Shown piece by piece: positions 12,438-31,487 of a stretch of 64,000 nt of DNA. The stretch is from assembly GCA_019722365.1 (NCBI GenBank), contig JADFUC010002297.1, forward strand, positions 186,001 to 250,000, written 5' to 3'. Both the position numbers and the translations under genes were made by a program. Each line of letters starts with the position of its first letter. Positions within the stretch are counted from its first letter, which is position 1. The stretch is from Lithospermum erythrorhizon (Eukaryota; Streptophyta; Magnoliopsida; Boraginales; Boraginaceae). Below the pieces are notes generated by a model. That model made no database searches and was not told the origin of the DNA. It saw only the letters and a program-made list of their open reading frames with translations.

Positions 12438-13030
12438 TACCATCATCACTATTTATACCCCGTTTATCCCAAAATGATTGTCCAGTTTTCAATATTTATA
12501 GTTCAATTTTTTATTGGAAGTTAAAAATATTTTTGTATGTGTAGTATATTATCTATACTATATAATATTTTTATATGGAGAATTTATCAATTTTTTATTG
12601 GAAGTTAAAACATTTTTTGTATGTGCATGGTGGGATTTTAAAGGCAGTCTAAATTAACGATTTCTTATTTTATCTCCTTTTCCGATAAATTTTATTATTT
12701 CAGTAAACTAATAAATTTTCCATAAAATACTACTATAAATATTATCTAATACTTAATACTATATTGATCAATAATAAGCAGTAAAATAAAAATTATTTCA
12801 CAAATTTCATCTTTTCTATCTTTATTTCTCCACAGAATTTTTATCTTTTATTTTGAAAAGTTTTAAAATTTATTTATTTTTAATAATAATTTTATTATAA
12901 AAATAATAAAATACCTATACAATACCGTACATATAATCACATGGTGATAAAATATAAGAAGATGGTCTTTCTACTCCCTCTGTTCCAAAATGATTGTCCA
13001 GTTTTCAATATTTATAGTTGGGTTTTTTAT
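12438..13030. repeat. MITE-derived sequence between kinesin relic exons
   Basis: Two copies of the string CCAAAATGATTGTCCAG, at about 12469 and 12986, are each followed by TTTTCAATATTTATAGTT. The second is preceded by CTCCCTCTGTT, a Stowaway-type end. These are nested or tandem MITE fragments; complete inverted pairs could not be delimited. Confidence 0.5.
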
Positions 13031-13433
13031 TTGAAGGTTTTTTTTTTGTGTTGTATACTATTAACTAATTTTAATTGAAAAGTTTATCCACAATTGTTAA
13101 AACATATACTCCCTATAAGAAACCCATGTGTCAAATTAAAAAAAAAAGTATCATGCATTAAAAGTAACTTTCATTAATTAACGATCACGCCAAGATGCCT
13201 ATTTTTTTGTGCCACCAAACAATTAAGTCCCGTAGCTTTATATATAGTATAGATTTGTCATTTATCTAGTTTTAATAAACAACTTAAAAAGTAACCACCA
13301 TAAATTTATTGTAGAGTAGTTACTAATCTACATATGTATAATATGTAAATTTATTCACCATTTATGATAAATTAACATTATTATGATTGCCAAAATACTA
13401 GTTTGGTGATAAAATGTAAGAAGATGGTCTTTG

Positions 13434-13682
13434 TACTCGTTCCGTCCCAAAAAGATTGTCTAGTTTTGAATTTTGATAGTTGGTTTATTAAATTTTGAAG
13501 TCGTTTTTTTCGAATGTGCTTGTAGAATATTTGATGGAATATATCAAAAGATGGTATTTTTAACGTATTTTACTGTTACCATGATAATTTTAATTCAAAT
13601 CGAAGTTATGAGTGTCAACTAAGGCAGAAAATTTTGATGATTGGAATTGAAGTAGACAATCTTTTTGGGATGGAGGTTTTAC
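13434..13682. mobile_element. Stowaway-like MITE
   Basis: Left end TACTCGTTCCGTCCCAAAAA, right end CTTTTTGGGATGGAGG; these are inverted copies extending inward through GATTGTCTAG and its partner AGACAATC. About 250 bp. It lies in what would be intron 1 of the kinesin gene, directly upstream of the relic second exon. Confidence 0.7.
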
Positions 13683-13777
13683 ATTATTGCAGTATTCGGA
13701 TTTTTGGTGGCATTGATTGGTAGATCTGGAAAGTTGGATTTTTTGAAGTGATTTTTTGTTTTTGTTTTTGAAATTAG

Positions 13778-13849
13778 GATTTTGGGTACTATAAGGGTGG
13801 AGGTGGTCAAGGAACGAGGGTATATAGGAATTCCCAGAGGGCTTACTGA
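13778..13849 (+). pseudogene. Relic of kinesin-13B second exon with stop codon
   Basis: After an AG acceptor at 13777 the frame reads DFGYYKGGGGQGTRVY then RNSQRAY, followed by TGA at 13847-13849. Plant kinesin-13B proteins have a glycine-rich DYGYY-GGG segment followed by SQ here, then about 60 more residues with a GLLDLHSFDTELLP-type motif. None of that later segment is found before 14488. The exon is therefore broken by a nonsense codon and its tail has decayed. The open frame on the opposite strand (13590-13958) is a shadow. Confidence 0.6.
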
Positions 13850-14197
13850 CCAGCTCTATAACCGTGTGTACTATTAGAGCTGGATGGTGAGTTGGTGACA
13901 ATGTAATTGTTCTCTGGATTCCCCTCCTTCCCATTTTGAACGTCAGTACACGGTTCATGCTAAGATGTCATAATATTTTAGCTCACTCATTTTAAATTTA
14001 GGTTCAAAGGTTGGTATCATTAGATACTTGGTGTCTAAGAAGAGGCCACAATTGTGCTATTTCACCTTCATTAGTCAAACCCCTAGCACGCGTGGATTGG
14101 GAATCTATATTTTCCTTTATGGATCGTGTTCTTTTAGAAGTTAGAATTGGAAAGATGATCAGTATATATGAATGGGATTTTCAAATATGTGTCGGTT

Positions 14198-14402
14198 GTG
14201 TCCTAAATGCACATGTTAAACAACTAACATTCATATAATTTAGTTAATTGATCCAATGAAGTTAAGACTCCTACAACTAATTTATTTATCACTTGGATAA
14301 ATATGCTAATAATCTAACTTGTTATCCTTAAGTACTAATTTGATTGGATCAGTTATCAAAATTATAGGAATGTTAGTTGCTCAACATGTTGCCTTAGGGC
14401 AC
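14198..14402. mobile_element. Short TIR element (MITE) of 205 bp
   Basis: The left end GTGTCCTAAATGCACATGTT and its continuation are matched in inverted orientation by the right end GCTCAACATGTTGCCTTAGG followed by GCAC, giving terminal inverted repeats of about 36 bp (shared core CAACTAACATTC). No clear target duplication. Superfamily unknown. It sits 86 bp upstream of the first intact kinesin exon. Confidence 0.75.
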
Positions 14403-14487
14403 AGATTAGAAAAACCATATATGAATTAGCATCTTGCCAAACTTGCCTATTCTCTGTTTGTTCATTTTGTTCTTTTTTGTTATATAG

Positions 14488-18518
<4,031 letters not shown>

Positions 18519-20076
18519 GGCTTTTAAATGCATATAGGAACAGCTTGATGCGATCGACTTTGTCAAGTAATTGTGGTACCATTTATCTCCTGATCTGGGA
18601 AGTGGTATTTCAGTTCCACAATATGCAGACTTTTAACAGCTTCATTAGGCCAACCGGATATATGGCGTTGGTCCCAATTGTTCTCATACATAAACTTCTT
18701 TTAATACAGTAATAACTAAATGGCATGACTGACAACCTTGTTCTTAATTCAATTGTTGCACAAGATTCGATTTTTAAAAAATTAAATACATCAAAAGAAG
18801 TCAAAAGGATCAAAAGAAAAAATTGTTACAATGATAAATCAGAATTCAATAATGAATAAGACAAAGTGATGTAATGAAAGAAAAAGAGTTTAATTAAATC
18901 TGACAATAATAAAATGAAGGTATAAGATACCTCTTAAAAAGGGGAAAAAGAAGAAATGGACGAAATAAAATTTAATTATATTTTTAATAAATTTTCTGGG
19001 CGATAAGCATACCTCTTAAAAAGGGGAAAAGGAAAAAAAGGGAAAAGGAAAAAAAGGTTGCACGCTAAAAAGAGGGAAAAAAAATTAATAAAAATGTTTA
19101 CGTGCAAAAACTAAGAAATAGTAATGTCGGTAATATTCTTAATATCAATTCGATTGTTCACGAAATGCTTGATACCTGAGCAGTAAGATAAAAAGAAATA
19201 GAATAAACGAATTCAATAATAAAATGATAGAGGTCGAGACGGGTAACAATAAAAAATTAGACGCCGAAACAGATAATTGGCTAAAGACAGAGACAAAATT
19301 TAATTATGTTTTCAATAAAAATTGGGGCGTACAACTTTCAATAAAGCAGCGACAACCCTCCTGCTCAAAAAAAGTGGAAAAAAATCGATCTTTCCTTTGA
19401 TAATAATAATATGACGAAAATCGGTCCCCCACAAAATATGACGAAAATCGTGGACTACAAGCGTAGTCCTTTTTTATATTACCTTTGATAATAATAATAA
19501 TATTAGTCGTTTTGACTCGGTCTTTCCTTTCAGTGCTTACAGCTTGGTTGGACGATATCTCGATGGAACTTGAATAACTTCGAGTCTTATCGGAGAGGAA
19601 CTATCTTATGTTTGTTATGCTAAACATATGACAATACCGTATTGATGATTTGTTTGATGATAAAAGCTTAAGGCAACTTAGGATAATCACCAAGGAGAAT
19701 ATTGAGAAGAGATTGAGAATAATATAATTGTTTGGATCTATCTCATCAACATAATATGAAAAATATTATACTAATTCATCTAACTCGATGACTTAAGTTG
19801 TATTTATAAATACAAATTTCACAAAATATAAGTGATACAATCCGTGATCAATCTAAATAACATGACTAGGAATTACATTAGTGCTCTAATACAAACAACT
19901 TGTATTTATACTACTAATTATATTGGATAATATTTGTTAATAATTATGCTTAACAATAATCGCTAACACTATTCAGATTTTACTTTGATCAATTTAAAAA
20001 AACGAATGCTACAGAATAATATCCGACTCAAATTAATGTAAATAATGTAATGTCAAATGTATTCTCCATAGGATGT
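18519..20076. other. Intergenic region with short direct repeats
   Basis: 3' flank of the kinesin gene and 5' flank of RPL37. A 22-base string beginning ATACCTCTTAAAAAGG occurs at 18927 and 19009, followed by purine-rich runs. A related AAATTTAATTAT-type block occurs near 18968 and 19297. A perfect 7-bp hairpin GGACTACAAGCGTAGTCC (19452-19469) is followed by six T. No gene seen. Confidence 0.5.
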
Positions 20077-20186
20077 AGCCCAAAACCACCTAAGCCCAAT
20101 TAGTCCAACATTAGCAAACCCTACAAAACCATCCCAACCTTATATTTACTGAATATTCATCAGCTAAGCAAGCTAGGGTTTCTGCA
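20077..20186 (+). promoter_or_regulatory. RPL37 promoter/leader with site II and telo-box motifs
   Basis: Two TGGGC-type site II elements read on the minus strand as AGCCCAA at 20077-20083 and AGCCCAA at 20093-20099. Telo-box motifs follow: AAACCCT at 20116-20122 and TAGGGTTT at 20174-20181, the latter within the leader just before the ATG. This combination is typical of plant ribosomal-protein and translation-apparatus promoters, where TCP-type factors and telo-box binding proteins act together in dividing cells. Confidence 0.75.
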
Positions 20187-22021
<1,835 letters not shown>

Positions 22022-22889
22022 AGAGCTTGGTTTTGGTCAAGAGCTGTTTAATTTGTGGCATTTGCTTTACTATTTTGAAAGTTTCAGAGCTACTGGTTGA
22101 ATATTTTCAATTCATTTCGAGGGTGCTTCCCCATCGGAACAAATGTTTTCATCGTTGTATGTTTTCAGTCGATTTGCTATTAGAGGTCGAGCAGTCAAAC
22201 CTTGGTCGCTAAACTTTCAAAAAATACATTCAAATCACTAACTAGTCTTGTCCTCTTATGTATCAAATTAACATAGCTCCTCCAACTTCTACCTCCAGCT
22301 CATATCACGAAATCGATTAGCATAATCAACATGAGTAGACCAAGAGCTCTCTGTGGAAATTACTACTACTGTTCGGCCTCTGCTTTGGTGATCTTGAAGC
22401 ACTCCATGGCATGCATGATCAGTGGATCTCATCTGAGAAGACACTGTCCAAGTAAATTAAATAGTTCTAGATGTGTTTGAGGTGCAAAAGTGAAATCTAG
22501 ATGCCAAATTTAGTACTGAGTATCTTCTTGTTAGCATACATAAAACCTTGAAATTCTTGCACGATGAACACCAGTTACTTTAATTCCAGTCACAAGATTG
22601 TACACTTCGCACTGCAACAAATGGGGGCAAGGCGATGGAATAGCCGCAACAATGAAACAGCTGGAAGAAATACTGCGAATGGTAATTGTAACTCATTCCT
22701 AACTGGATATTTGGAAAAACAGTAAGCTCTAAATTCTACAGTAGCCTCGCCACATACCAAGGAAATGAATTTACAGATGTGAAGGGTATTTCTTATATGA
22801 GCCATTCGTCGCTCAAAACTCAAAATTTTCATCAAGTTCAGTTGTCCTATAAACCAAACAGGGATACTACTCTCGGGCAGGTGAAGTTG
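22022..22889. other. Convergent 3' flanks of RPL37 and PXA-PX gene
   Basis: The 868 bp between the two facing stop codons should hold both 3' untranslated regions. No open frame here resembles a protein. No repeat or terminator-like structure stands out. Confidence 0.5.
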
Positions 22890-25800
22890 TCAATTTCTTT
22901 TGAGAACCCCAAATCTGTCTTTTTCTTCATGAACTTGCCTGAAGATGCTATCCAGCTCCGGGAATGCTGATAATAAAATCAACTCGACAAGATCTAGAAC
23001 CAGTTTCTTCACACAAACAGGTGACTGAAAGAAACAGGGAGAGAGAAGCATTATTATAAGTTTCTCCCTGATCTATGAAAAAAAACAAAAGAAAAAAAAA
23101 TCACTCTTTCAGACCTAGTTCAAAATGATTGGATAAGAACGAGGCATGCATGCCATCCTTTCATTATAGTTCGTCTTTCAGCGTAAATATAGTGTATATA
23201 ATACATATGCATAATGCACACTTGGGGGAAAGCAAATATCACCTGGATAAAAGAATAGAGATCATTTGCAGATTGTTCATATTCCTTTCGACCAACAAGA
23301 CCTACAATAGCTTGTGGTGCTTTATCTGTTACAGCAGGTATTTTGTTAATTAAATTTGTCGATAATTCTGGATAGAAAGAATTCCCTCTTTCATAAAAAG
23401 AGAACAACAAAAAAAGGATTATTAATGCAACTGATGAACTAAACTTGAAAGATGAGTAAAGCGAAAGGACTATACTTGTAAGATAACGAACACCATGAAC
23501 AGCTCTTACCTATCATTAATTCATAAACAAATTTGGCTCGCCTTTCGGCTTCTTTCTGTTGCACTTCTTCTAGTGTCTGAATATCTTCCACTGTTGGGTT
23601 AGATACTGGAGTTGAAGGTTGGCTGTGATGAGAGTTCAAGGACGGTCTTGAAGTAGATGTCGTCTTTTGCCGCTTGGGATGTTTTGTTATAAAAATCCCG
23701 TCTGGCCAAAGTATCTGACATTACTTTTCAGGATTAGTGAAGCAATTAGACTTGATGTGATTTGGATTCTTGTATATTTCAAGAGAAGTAAAATGTACAG
23801 TCTACAAATATTACCTGCTCAAGGCGTGCAATCCCTGAAGCAATTACAGAGCCCCTCCTTAAAAACTGAACTTTTTCAATAAGCCAATCATCAAAGGCAT
23901 CACCCATTCCCAATTGTAATAATTGTTTGGCCACCCAAAATGCTTTTCTCCTATTATCCACGCAAAGTTAACTTAGTGTAAGAGACCAGGAATGAGCAGC
24001 ACTCGTATATGATGGACATCTTACTCCCTCCTTTCTCACTTATTCAGGAGATTTTCCTTTTAAGGAAATCCCAAGTAGTGTTGTTTCCCAAATGAGATGT
24101 GGTGTGTGAATGGAAGAAAAATATTAATTTCCTTTCTAGAACTTCATCCAAAGAAACATAAGACAAACAAATTATAAGGTATGCAATTCATTTCTCCCTC
24201 AAAGAAGTGTACTCATTTTACCTTATCCATCCACCATCTTGAAGCTGAAAAATGACATCAACCAAATCCATTATAGGGAGACTTAAATTTGGTGGCACCC
24301 ACTGCAAGCAAGAGGAAAATTGTGAACTGACTTGGTATAAGAAATGAGTGCATTATGCAATAGTAAAGCGAAGCTTTCTGAAGCAACAAATGAAGAATCT
24401 GTTCATGAAAAACAAGATGAGCATGGCAAACAGGAGACATGTAATCCTTACTTCACTTGGGAGGGTTGGATCAGAGGAATCATCGTTATGTGGCTGAGAT
24501 AAGACCTTCAAACCATCATCACCTTGTTTTTCACCCTTCCGCAACACTCTGTTTATCGATTCAGGCTTCTGAACCATGTCATCGGATTCACTACTTGAAT
24601 CTTTGACTGGCTTCTTTGAAGGTGATACAGCTCTGCCAGTATTAAATCTTGATCTATTTGCAATATATTCATGTTTCACATATGGCGCAGATTTCTCACT
24701 TTCCAGTTTTGCTTGTCGAAATTTTGAGGAAAGCTGATCCGCGTTAGGCTCCACATTATCATGATGTCCTCTCATATTTCCATGTGCATCATGTCCAATG
24801 TCAACTGATATTAGAAAGCAAATTGAGATTTAAGTATCAGAGAAATGAATCTAGCAAAATCCTGCTAGCAAATATGTCTCATGGAGTTGTTGCGATTAGA
24901 TTCACCTGATAAAGTTTCAAGAATTGATAAAGGGTTTGAGAAGAGATATGTCTGCAAAATCCAGATATGTTATAACCTCAAACTCTTATAATGAAACCAT
25001 GACATCAACTTATACAATGACAACAACATGCAAGTAAAATATGACCTGAGAATCCACACTAAGAAAATCCCAAACTTCAATAGAATCTGAAACAGTTGGA
25101 AGCTTTAGGAGGTCCTGGGTGATTGGAAAAACAATAACATTAGATGAGAATTACAGGAGACTGTAACAGAAACCAAATGTGCTATGCAGATGAAAGAAAG
25201 TTCACCATCATCGACCGGAGGTGATCAACGTTGACCGGAGTTGACCGGTCAATATAAAAATTCATAAATGTATACAAAGTACATCTGTACTTATAACCTG
25301 TTTCCGGAGTACATTTGTACTCTGCATACAAATATACAAATTTCTCAACTTAGTAGAGTATATTTGTATTCATTTTTTGTTCATAAATGTTTTTCTAGAG
25401 TATATTTGTATATGCATGTATTAAAAAATTTAAAAGAAATTAAAGAAAAAAAGTTAGCACCGCTAGCACCATATTGATGTTAGCACAGAAGGAGTGCCCG
25501 CAAATGTCAATATAGAGATATAGCAGGTAAAATAATGCATATTTTGGCCGGAGCACAGATACTTTCCACACAAGTAACTTCTTAAATGATACTGAGAACT
25601 GTACTATGTGGTACATAAGCAAAGAAATTGTGGACTAGCTAACGAGCTTCTCTGCACAAACAGCTGTCGAAATCCATCCCCAATCCTGTACTGTCTCGAA
25701 GTTGTTCTTGGATTATTGCATCTCAAATGCAGATGAAAATTATATACCCAACACTAAAGAAAAGTAAAAGAAGCAAATGGTTAAGCATAAGAATCTTGCA

Positions 25801-28800
25801 CTACAGAAAGTGACCTTCAAATACTTGTCCAGCAATATACTTCGTTCCTGAATGACATACAAATCTAACCCAGTTGACAGGAAATGCTTTGGGGGTAAAT
25901 GTAGATTGTATTCAGGAAACTCTTTGAGGCGTCGATGCAGCTCTTCAAAATGTTGAAACCTATCAGAAAAATAATATGCAGTCAAGAATCAAGCCCTGTT
26001 GCAGAATTAGATCGTTAGGGATCTAACAAATTCATTGGTTGTGTAGATTGAAATTCGAAGTAGTATAATCAGAGACAAACATCATGAAAGTTCAAAATCA
26101 ATTGGCTTATTCGGACCTTCTTTTGATCGACCAGCAGTGGTTATTTACATCGGTAACGGATATAGAATAAACAGCAAAGGTTCGGGATCCACTCTTGACT
26201 ATATTTGCACCAAGGACCTGCAATCCCCAATATAGTTGCTCCTTTTTATCACATGTAATAGAAATGGGACACACCAAAATATGTATACAAATTAGAGAAA
26301 CCAGTCAGAGTACCTCACATCTTAACTTCCAAAAAGAATCAGAGGTTACAGGAGCATTTGAGAAACTTGAGGTCATATGACTTTCAGGTAAAGAAGTTAA
26401 GGATATACATGATGACGATGTTGCTTCGCTACCTACTCTATATAAAATTTCTGTTTCTGAGTCATCAGTCGCATCTTCATATTTCCCATCCCCTCGATTA
26501 TTATTCAGTACATCTTGTCCATCTCCAGACAAAAAGCTTGACCTTTCAACCTCCTGCCAAACATTTCCTTTGTGTCTGTTTAACCTTGACTTCTTCCTCT
26601 TTGACTGTGATCCAAGCAATCTTTGAGAACCGTCTATAATTTTTTTTCTTATCTTTCTACCTTCAAAATTTTCAAGAGGATGATGGATACGGTTAACACT
26701 TTTTCTGTTCTTCCGATCCCAAACTTTAACACTGGGAGAATCTAGACCTGTCACAATGTTACTCTCTTCATCTTCAGTAGTATAGGAGCTTGTGCTTTTC
26801 GATTCTGTATAATCTGAATTTGTATTAACTTCCTCATCTTCCTCTTGATATGAAAAACTAATAGGATTACTGTTGGCATTGCAATTGCTTTTGTCAAATA
26901 AGCTATCTCTGGATTGTCTACCTTTCCCCTTAACAGATGCATTCAAGTGGTTCACTGATTTATCCATTTGGGCATTCTGATCTCTTGGGACTGGATCTGC
27001 CAATCTACTTGGGTCTTCATTACTAAAATAATTTCTACCCCTTGACCACATGTCATCAAAATGTTCAGGGGCCAAGGCTTTTGTTTTTTGACGAGATAAC
27101 ACGTCAAGCCTCTCGCTCCATTCATTGCCAGACGGGTGACGAGGGAGACCTTTCCCATCATTTTTGTGAAGTTCTGGTGCTGATGCACTCCAGGAACGAG
27201 ATTTTGTATCAACTGAAAGTAATGGATCCTTTGAACCAAGAGTTCCAATTGTTCTATCCAATGCATCTCTATCAGGCTTAGGCTCTTCCTTTTTAACCGT
27301 CACAAGTTCAACACCTTTAACGGAAGGGTCCGGAAATGTGGAAAAACTATCAGCCGTTTTATCTGCTTCAGAATGAAATGTTGCACGTGTTTCCATATTT
27401 CCTTTATCAGATTTTTTCAAGGTCATGGCAAGGGACTCTATCCTCTCGTTAATAAACCTGCAATCAGATTTCTGAATATAATCCAGGAAAAGACTAAACT
27501 AATTTAATTTTATAAAACTTTGTCCACCTTGGGCTAGCCAGATTCAATACTGGTCGCATCACAACACATGCCAAGAGCTCCCGAGTGATATAGCGGAACA
27601 AAGAGCACTGCAGATCCTCTGGCGTAAACGTGAATGAAATTAGACCATCCATAAGATGTTGGAGAACCTACAAATAAAACATTAAAACATTACAGACAAG
27701 TGGTCAAAGAAAAATCCTGTCTTGGGAAAAATAGCTAAACCAACTAATAATTATGTTATGTGATAACCTTGTGCTCAGCTTCAGGTGAAAATAAAGCAGG
27801 ATGCAATTTGTTTTCTGCTGCAAGAACATACTTTATTTCAATATCCAGCTCTTCTATTGTTAAGGTCTTTGATTGTAGGTTTGTAACTTTTGTTTTACTT
27901 GCCCGAAAAAGCTCCAGATTGACACATATAACACCAACAACATCACTGCATGCAGAAGGTAAATAATTCCAGAAATAGAATTCATAATAGAAATCTAGGT
28001 GAATTGAAAACATATATTTTAAATTGAGAACCTTATCAAGAGATTTATTAGGTTGATGTTTTTCATGCGACATGATATTTCAGCCAGGACCCCATTAATG
28101 ATCTGTACAAGTTCTTCCGGACCTTGTTTGTCGGGAGTAACACGGGAGTACCATAGATCTGTCACCCACTCAGAAACTATATGTCTGGTAAACTGATCCA
28201 TTGCAGATTCGACAACAGGTGAATTGACTTTCTGCCTCCAATCATTATTTTTGGCTTGTGAGCGGTCCAAAGGTTTCCTTTGTGTAGCATCATTTGCAGT
28301 ATATGATTTGCCCTTATAAGTTGCAGCTTTTCTCCGCATCTCAAGATCCAACGAGAAATAACGGGTGATAATTATTAAGAGAGCCGCGGCAGGTAAGTTG
28401 ACTAACACCGAGGAGCTTGTTACTGTGTTATAACAGAATGAGATGCCAAAGAAGTATATAAGACAAAAGTAGATATACAAACAAACAATATGTTGAAACT
28501 GCAAACAAAGTAAGCCTTTTCAATAAGGAATCGATTGATATTACATCATGTGACTGCTGCACTAATAAACCTAGCACACATACACAAAATATATGATGAG
28601 CAGGTACTCAGACCAGGGCTCTGATGAAAGCCATAACAGAGGCATCAAGTTTCCAATAAAATGCCTCTACATATTGCTTGTAAATGATCAATATTTGCTC
28701 AGGAACTTCCACTAATATGTTGTTTATTTAAGTAAATTGAGCCAATATAGCTTCAAGGACCAAGAGATGAGCAGACTACCAAAATTTAGATATTAAACAT

Positions 28801-30167
28801 TGATTTCAACAATACTGTAAAACTCATGCATTATAGCATCTTTGAAAAAATTGCGTTTACATTTAACAGTTGAATTAGGATCCATTATATTGCAATAAGA
28901 GCAACCTTCTGTCAGACACAGGTCGCTTTTAGCTTCAAAATCAGGGAATTTTATAACTGCTACTCAGAAACGGTTGAATGGTCTTTCATGTTGCCCATAC
29001 TAGGTAATACAAATCAGTTCGTTCCAATGAAGAACAGTCTTTTGCCAAATTTTACCTTTGCACTTGAAACTTAACTAACAAGGAAGCCCATCAAGTGCTA
29101 CCTAGCAAGGTAATATTTATGTATTCATAAATCATCACTGATGTAACTAGAGATCATTTGTTGGCTCCATTCGATGAAAGTAGAAGTCCATCTTTCCAAA
29201 ACATAAAGCAATTGCGACGAAGACCCGAAGAGTAATCGAAGTTTATTAAATATCACACCCGCCCCTATTGGCAGTACAAGTGGCAGAAATGCGAGAAGCT
29301 ACCACTTGTCAATTGCTCCAAAATCAGAGATGCAAGGGAACCATACCTTTTTTCCTAGCAACTATATATCCATTTCACCCCCTTTTTCATTCCCGCTATA
29401 GGAACACTGAGTATCCACAAGATAAAGACCAAGCAACACTCATTCAAACACCAATCGATTTCATACTTAAAGCCTCTGATCTCAAACAGACACACTCACA
29501 CATACATATAGCGTATGCATGCACTTCTATAGCTAATAGCCAGTATGTTTTATGCAATAATTCGTCTCTTCAAATATCCAAACAAATTCAGTTAGCTCCT
29601 CACTCTATCTAACTGCTTATATATTCTCTAATTCATCCCCATATAAACCCTTGTTTCAGAACTTCATGGAATCGAATGGAACATTTTGCACAACCAAAAG
29701 TAATGCATTCAATCACAAATTAAAAAATATTGATAAACAAATAAATACATACTCATTTTTCCAACAAAAAGATTGTTTGGTCTGGTTTTCAATAGTCAAA
29801 ATTAACAAACATTGTAATCTTAATTGACATACCAAACGTAATCTTAATTGACACATAACTTTGGTTTAAATCAAAATTCTCGAGTTAACAAAAAAGTACA
29901 TCAATAACACTAGCAATTGATACACATTTCACCAAATATACTGCAATACAGAGAACATTCAATTTCAATATTTAAAAGCGTCCGCTATCAAAATTCAAAA
30001 CTGGACAATCTTTTTGGAACGAGGGATGTAAATAAATAAAAAAGGAAGTTGAACTCACATGACATGAGATAGGAGAGGCCAACGACACAAACGACAAGCA
30101 AAACAATCCTCTTTTTCGCTTCCTCTACAAGGTCCTTCGCCATCACAGCTTGCTTCTCGGTGCTCAT
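22890..30167 (-). CDS. PXA-PX-nexin-C membrane protein (sorting nexin-like)
   Basis: Fifteen exons on the minus strand: 30167-30059, 28422-28032, 27945-27768, 27667-27528, 27457-26314, 26217-26117, 25959-25815, 25114-25046, 24951-24906, 24804-24452, 24301-24222, 23950-23815, 23714-23510, 23325-23243, 23024-22890. All phases agree, giving 1104 residues. Two hydrophobic segments (about 20-36 and 41-56) predict membrane anchoring. A PXA domain spans about 100-290 (WVTDLWYSRVTPDKQGPEEL), then a long acidic, serine-rich disordered region (290-645) encoded mostly by one 1144-bp exon. A PX domain spans about 648-760 with IKRRFQHFEELHRRL and the LPPKHF loop that usually contacts PI3P. A nexin-C domain spans about 893-1095. 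Yeast and animal relatives (Mdm1/SNX13-14 type, though without an RGS domain here) tether endomembranes and lipid droplets; the plant role is less known. Intron 1 holds a MITE. Full-length and intact. Confidence 0.93.
25190..25480. repeat. Repetitive insert in intron 7 of the PXA-PX gene
   Basis: The string GTTGACCGGAGTTGACCGG is followed by four spaced copies of an (A/G)AGTA(C/T)AT-TGTA(C/T)(T/A) motif, such as GGAGTACATTTGTACT near 25305. The block ends in a duplicated TTAGCACCGCTAGCACC-like string. It looks like a small unclassified insertion. It does not touch the flanking splice sites (25814 and 25115). Confidence 0.4.
29750..30030. mobile_element. Stowaway-like MITE beside PXA-PX exon 1
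   Basis: Left part TACTCATTTTTCCAACAAAA then AGATTGTTTGGTCTGG; right part GGACAATCTTTTTGGAACGA then GGGATGTA, which is its inverted counterpart. About 280 bp. It belongs to the same MITE family as 13434-13682 and ends only 29 bp from the exon 1 donor at 30058. Confidence 0.7.
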
Positions 30168-30720
30168 TTCGAACCTCCGATCAATTCAACAAACCCCTCA
30201 TAAATCAAAATCCACAAAACAATTGAACAAACTCAAATTAATCGCTTCAATCAATCCATTTAAAGCCCAATCATTCAAACCTCTGATCAATTCCTGAATC
30301 CAATTTCTTAAAAATAGAATTCACCAAAACCTTCATAAATTAAAACCCACAAAATAATTGAGCAAAACTCCAATTTGTCATAACTCCAAATCCACAAAAT
30401 AATTGAGAAAACCCCGAATTAATTGATCAATTTGAAGTCCAATAATTGCATACCTCTGATCATTTCAGAATACAATTTCTCACAACTAAAATTGAACAAA
30501 AACATCCATAAAATAATTGAGCAAAACTCTAATTAAAGCCTTGAATCAATCAATTTTTATCCCAATAATTTAAACCCTCTGATCATTTCCTAAATACATT
30601 TTCTCACAACTAAATTCAACAAAACAACTAATAAATGAATCCATTTGAAACCTAATAATGATTGAAATTTCTGATAAATTAATTTTTCACGAATTAAATT
30701 CAACAAAAACCCTAGAAATA
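30168..30720 (-). repeat. Degenerate tandem repeats in PXA-PX 5' leader/promoter
   Basis: Reading plus-strand coordinates, a CTCTGATCA(A/T)TTC block followed by AATACAATTTCTCACAACTAA-like sequence recurs near 30281, 30453 and 30577, with weaker forms near 30175 and 30668. A CCACAAAATAATTGAG block alternates with it. Spacing is 90-170 bp, so the repeats have diverged and changed length. They lie directly upstream of the start codon and may be transcribed as leader. Confidence 0.6.
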
Positions 30721-31487
30721 AAATTGAATGAATTCGTAGAGTGAAATTGGACAATGATTTTGGGACACAATTGTGTATGAATGAATAAAATTGAATTAGA
30801 AATGGAATTGAATTGAATTGAGTGAGTAGGTGAAAGATGTGAGTTACAATTTCTATTTTACTTTATTGCCTTGGATAATTTTAAATTCTTTCTTTTTATT
30901 ATGCGCACATCTCCACTTATTCTCCAAAATACACATCCACGGAGTAATTACAACATAAACTCTTCAAATTAATAATCGATAAATTAATACTCTCTAAAAT
31001 AATAAATTCATCTGGTCCGACTTATATGCCATTTGAGAAAACTAATAATCGATAAATTAATAAATTTTACATGTCCCAACATTATTAATTTATAAAGTTT
31101 TTACTATATTAAGCTTAATTCCGTGCATCCCCTGATATTCTTTTGGTTTTTCAGGTATTTTTGGTTTTTTTTCGATTCCAAAAAATTTCTTCGATTCCGG
31201 TATTTTTGTTTTTTGCCAATGGTTCCAGACTTTTTGTTAAATCTTTAAATCAAATGTGATTTAATCAAAATCATTTTCATTTGTGTTGAGTATTGATTAT
31301 GAGTATATTACAAATTTAGGGTGTTTGTTAAATCACGAAAATTGGCCGGCGAAATTAAAATCTGGCTGGATGATTGGCGGATTATAGCGAATCTGAATAC
31401 TGAAAATATTAAGGTATTCGATAATAGTTCAAAGAAAAATATTAAGGTGTTTAAGTAGGGATGATATGATTTAACACAATTAAATTT
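30721..31487. other. Gap between PXA-PX gene and viral remnant
   Basis: AT-rich sequence. The 31130-31440 part contains T-rich strings and may be viral leader, but no tRNA-Met primer site was found, so that is a guess. No open frame of interest. Confidence 0.35.

Noticed and set aside
13590..13958. 122-codon minus-strand frame as a gene
   Set aside because: It is antisense to a relic kinesin exon and MITE sequence and shows no domain.
19452..19475. Hairpin plus T-run as a transcription terminator
   Set aside because: Only a 7-bp stem in an AT-rich eukaryotic spacer; such terminators are not expected for Pol II genes, and no Pol III gene lies upstream.
26952..27281. Open frames of 79-104 codons on both strands
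   Set aside because: Shadows of the long 1144-bp exon of the PXA-PX gene.
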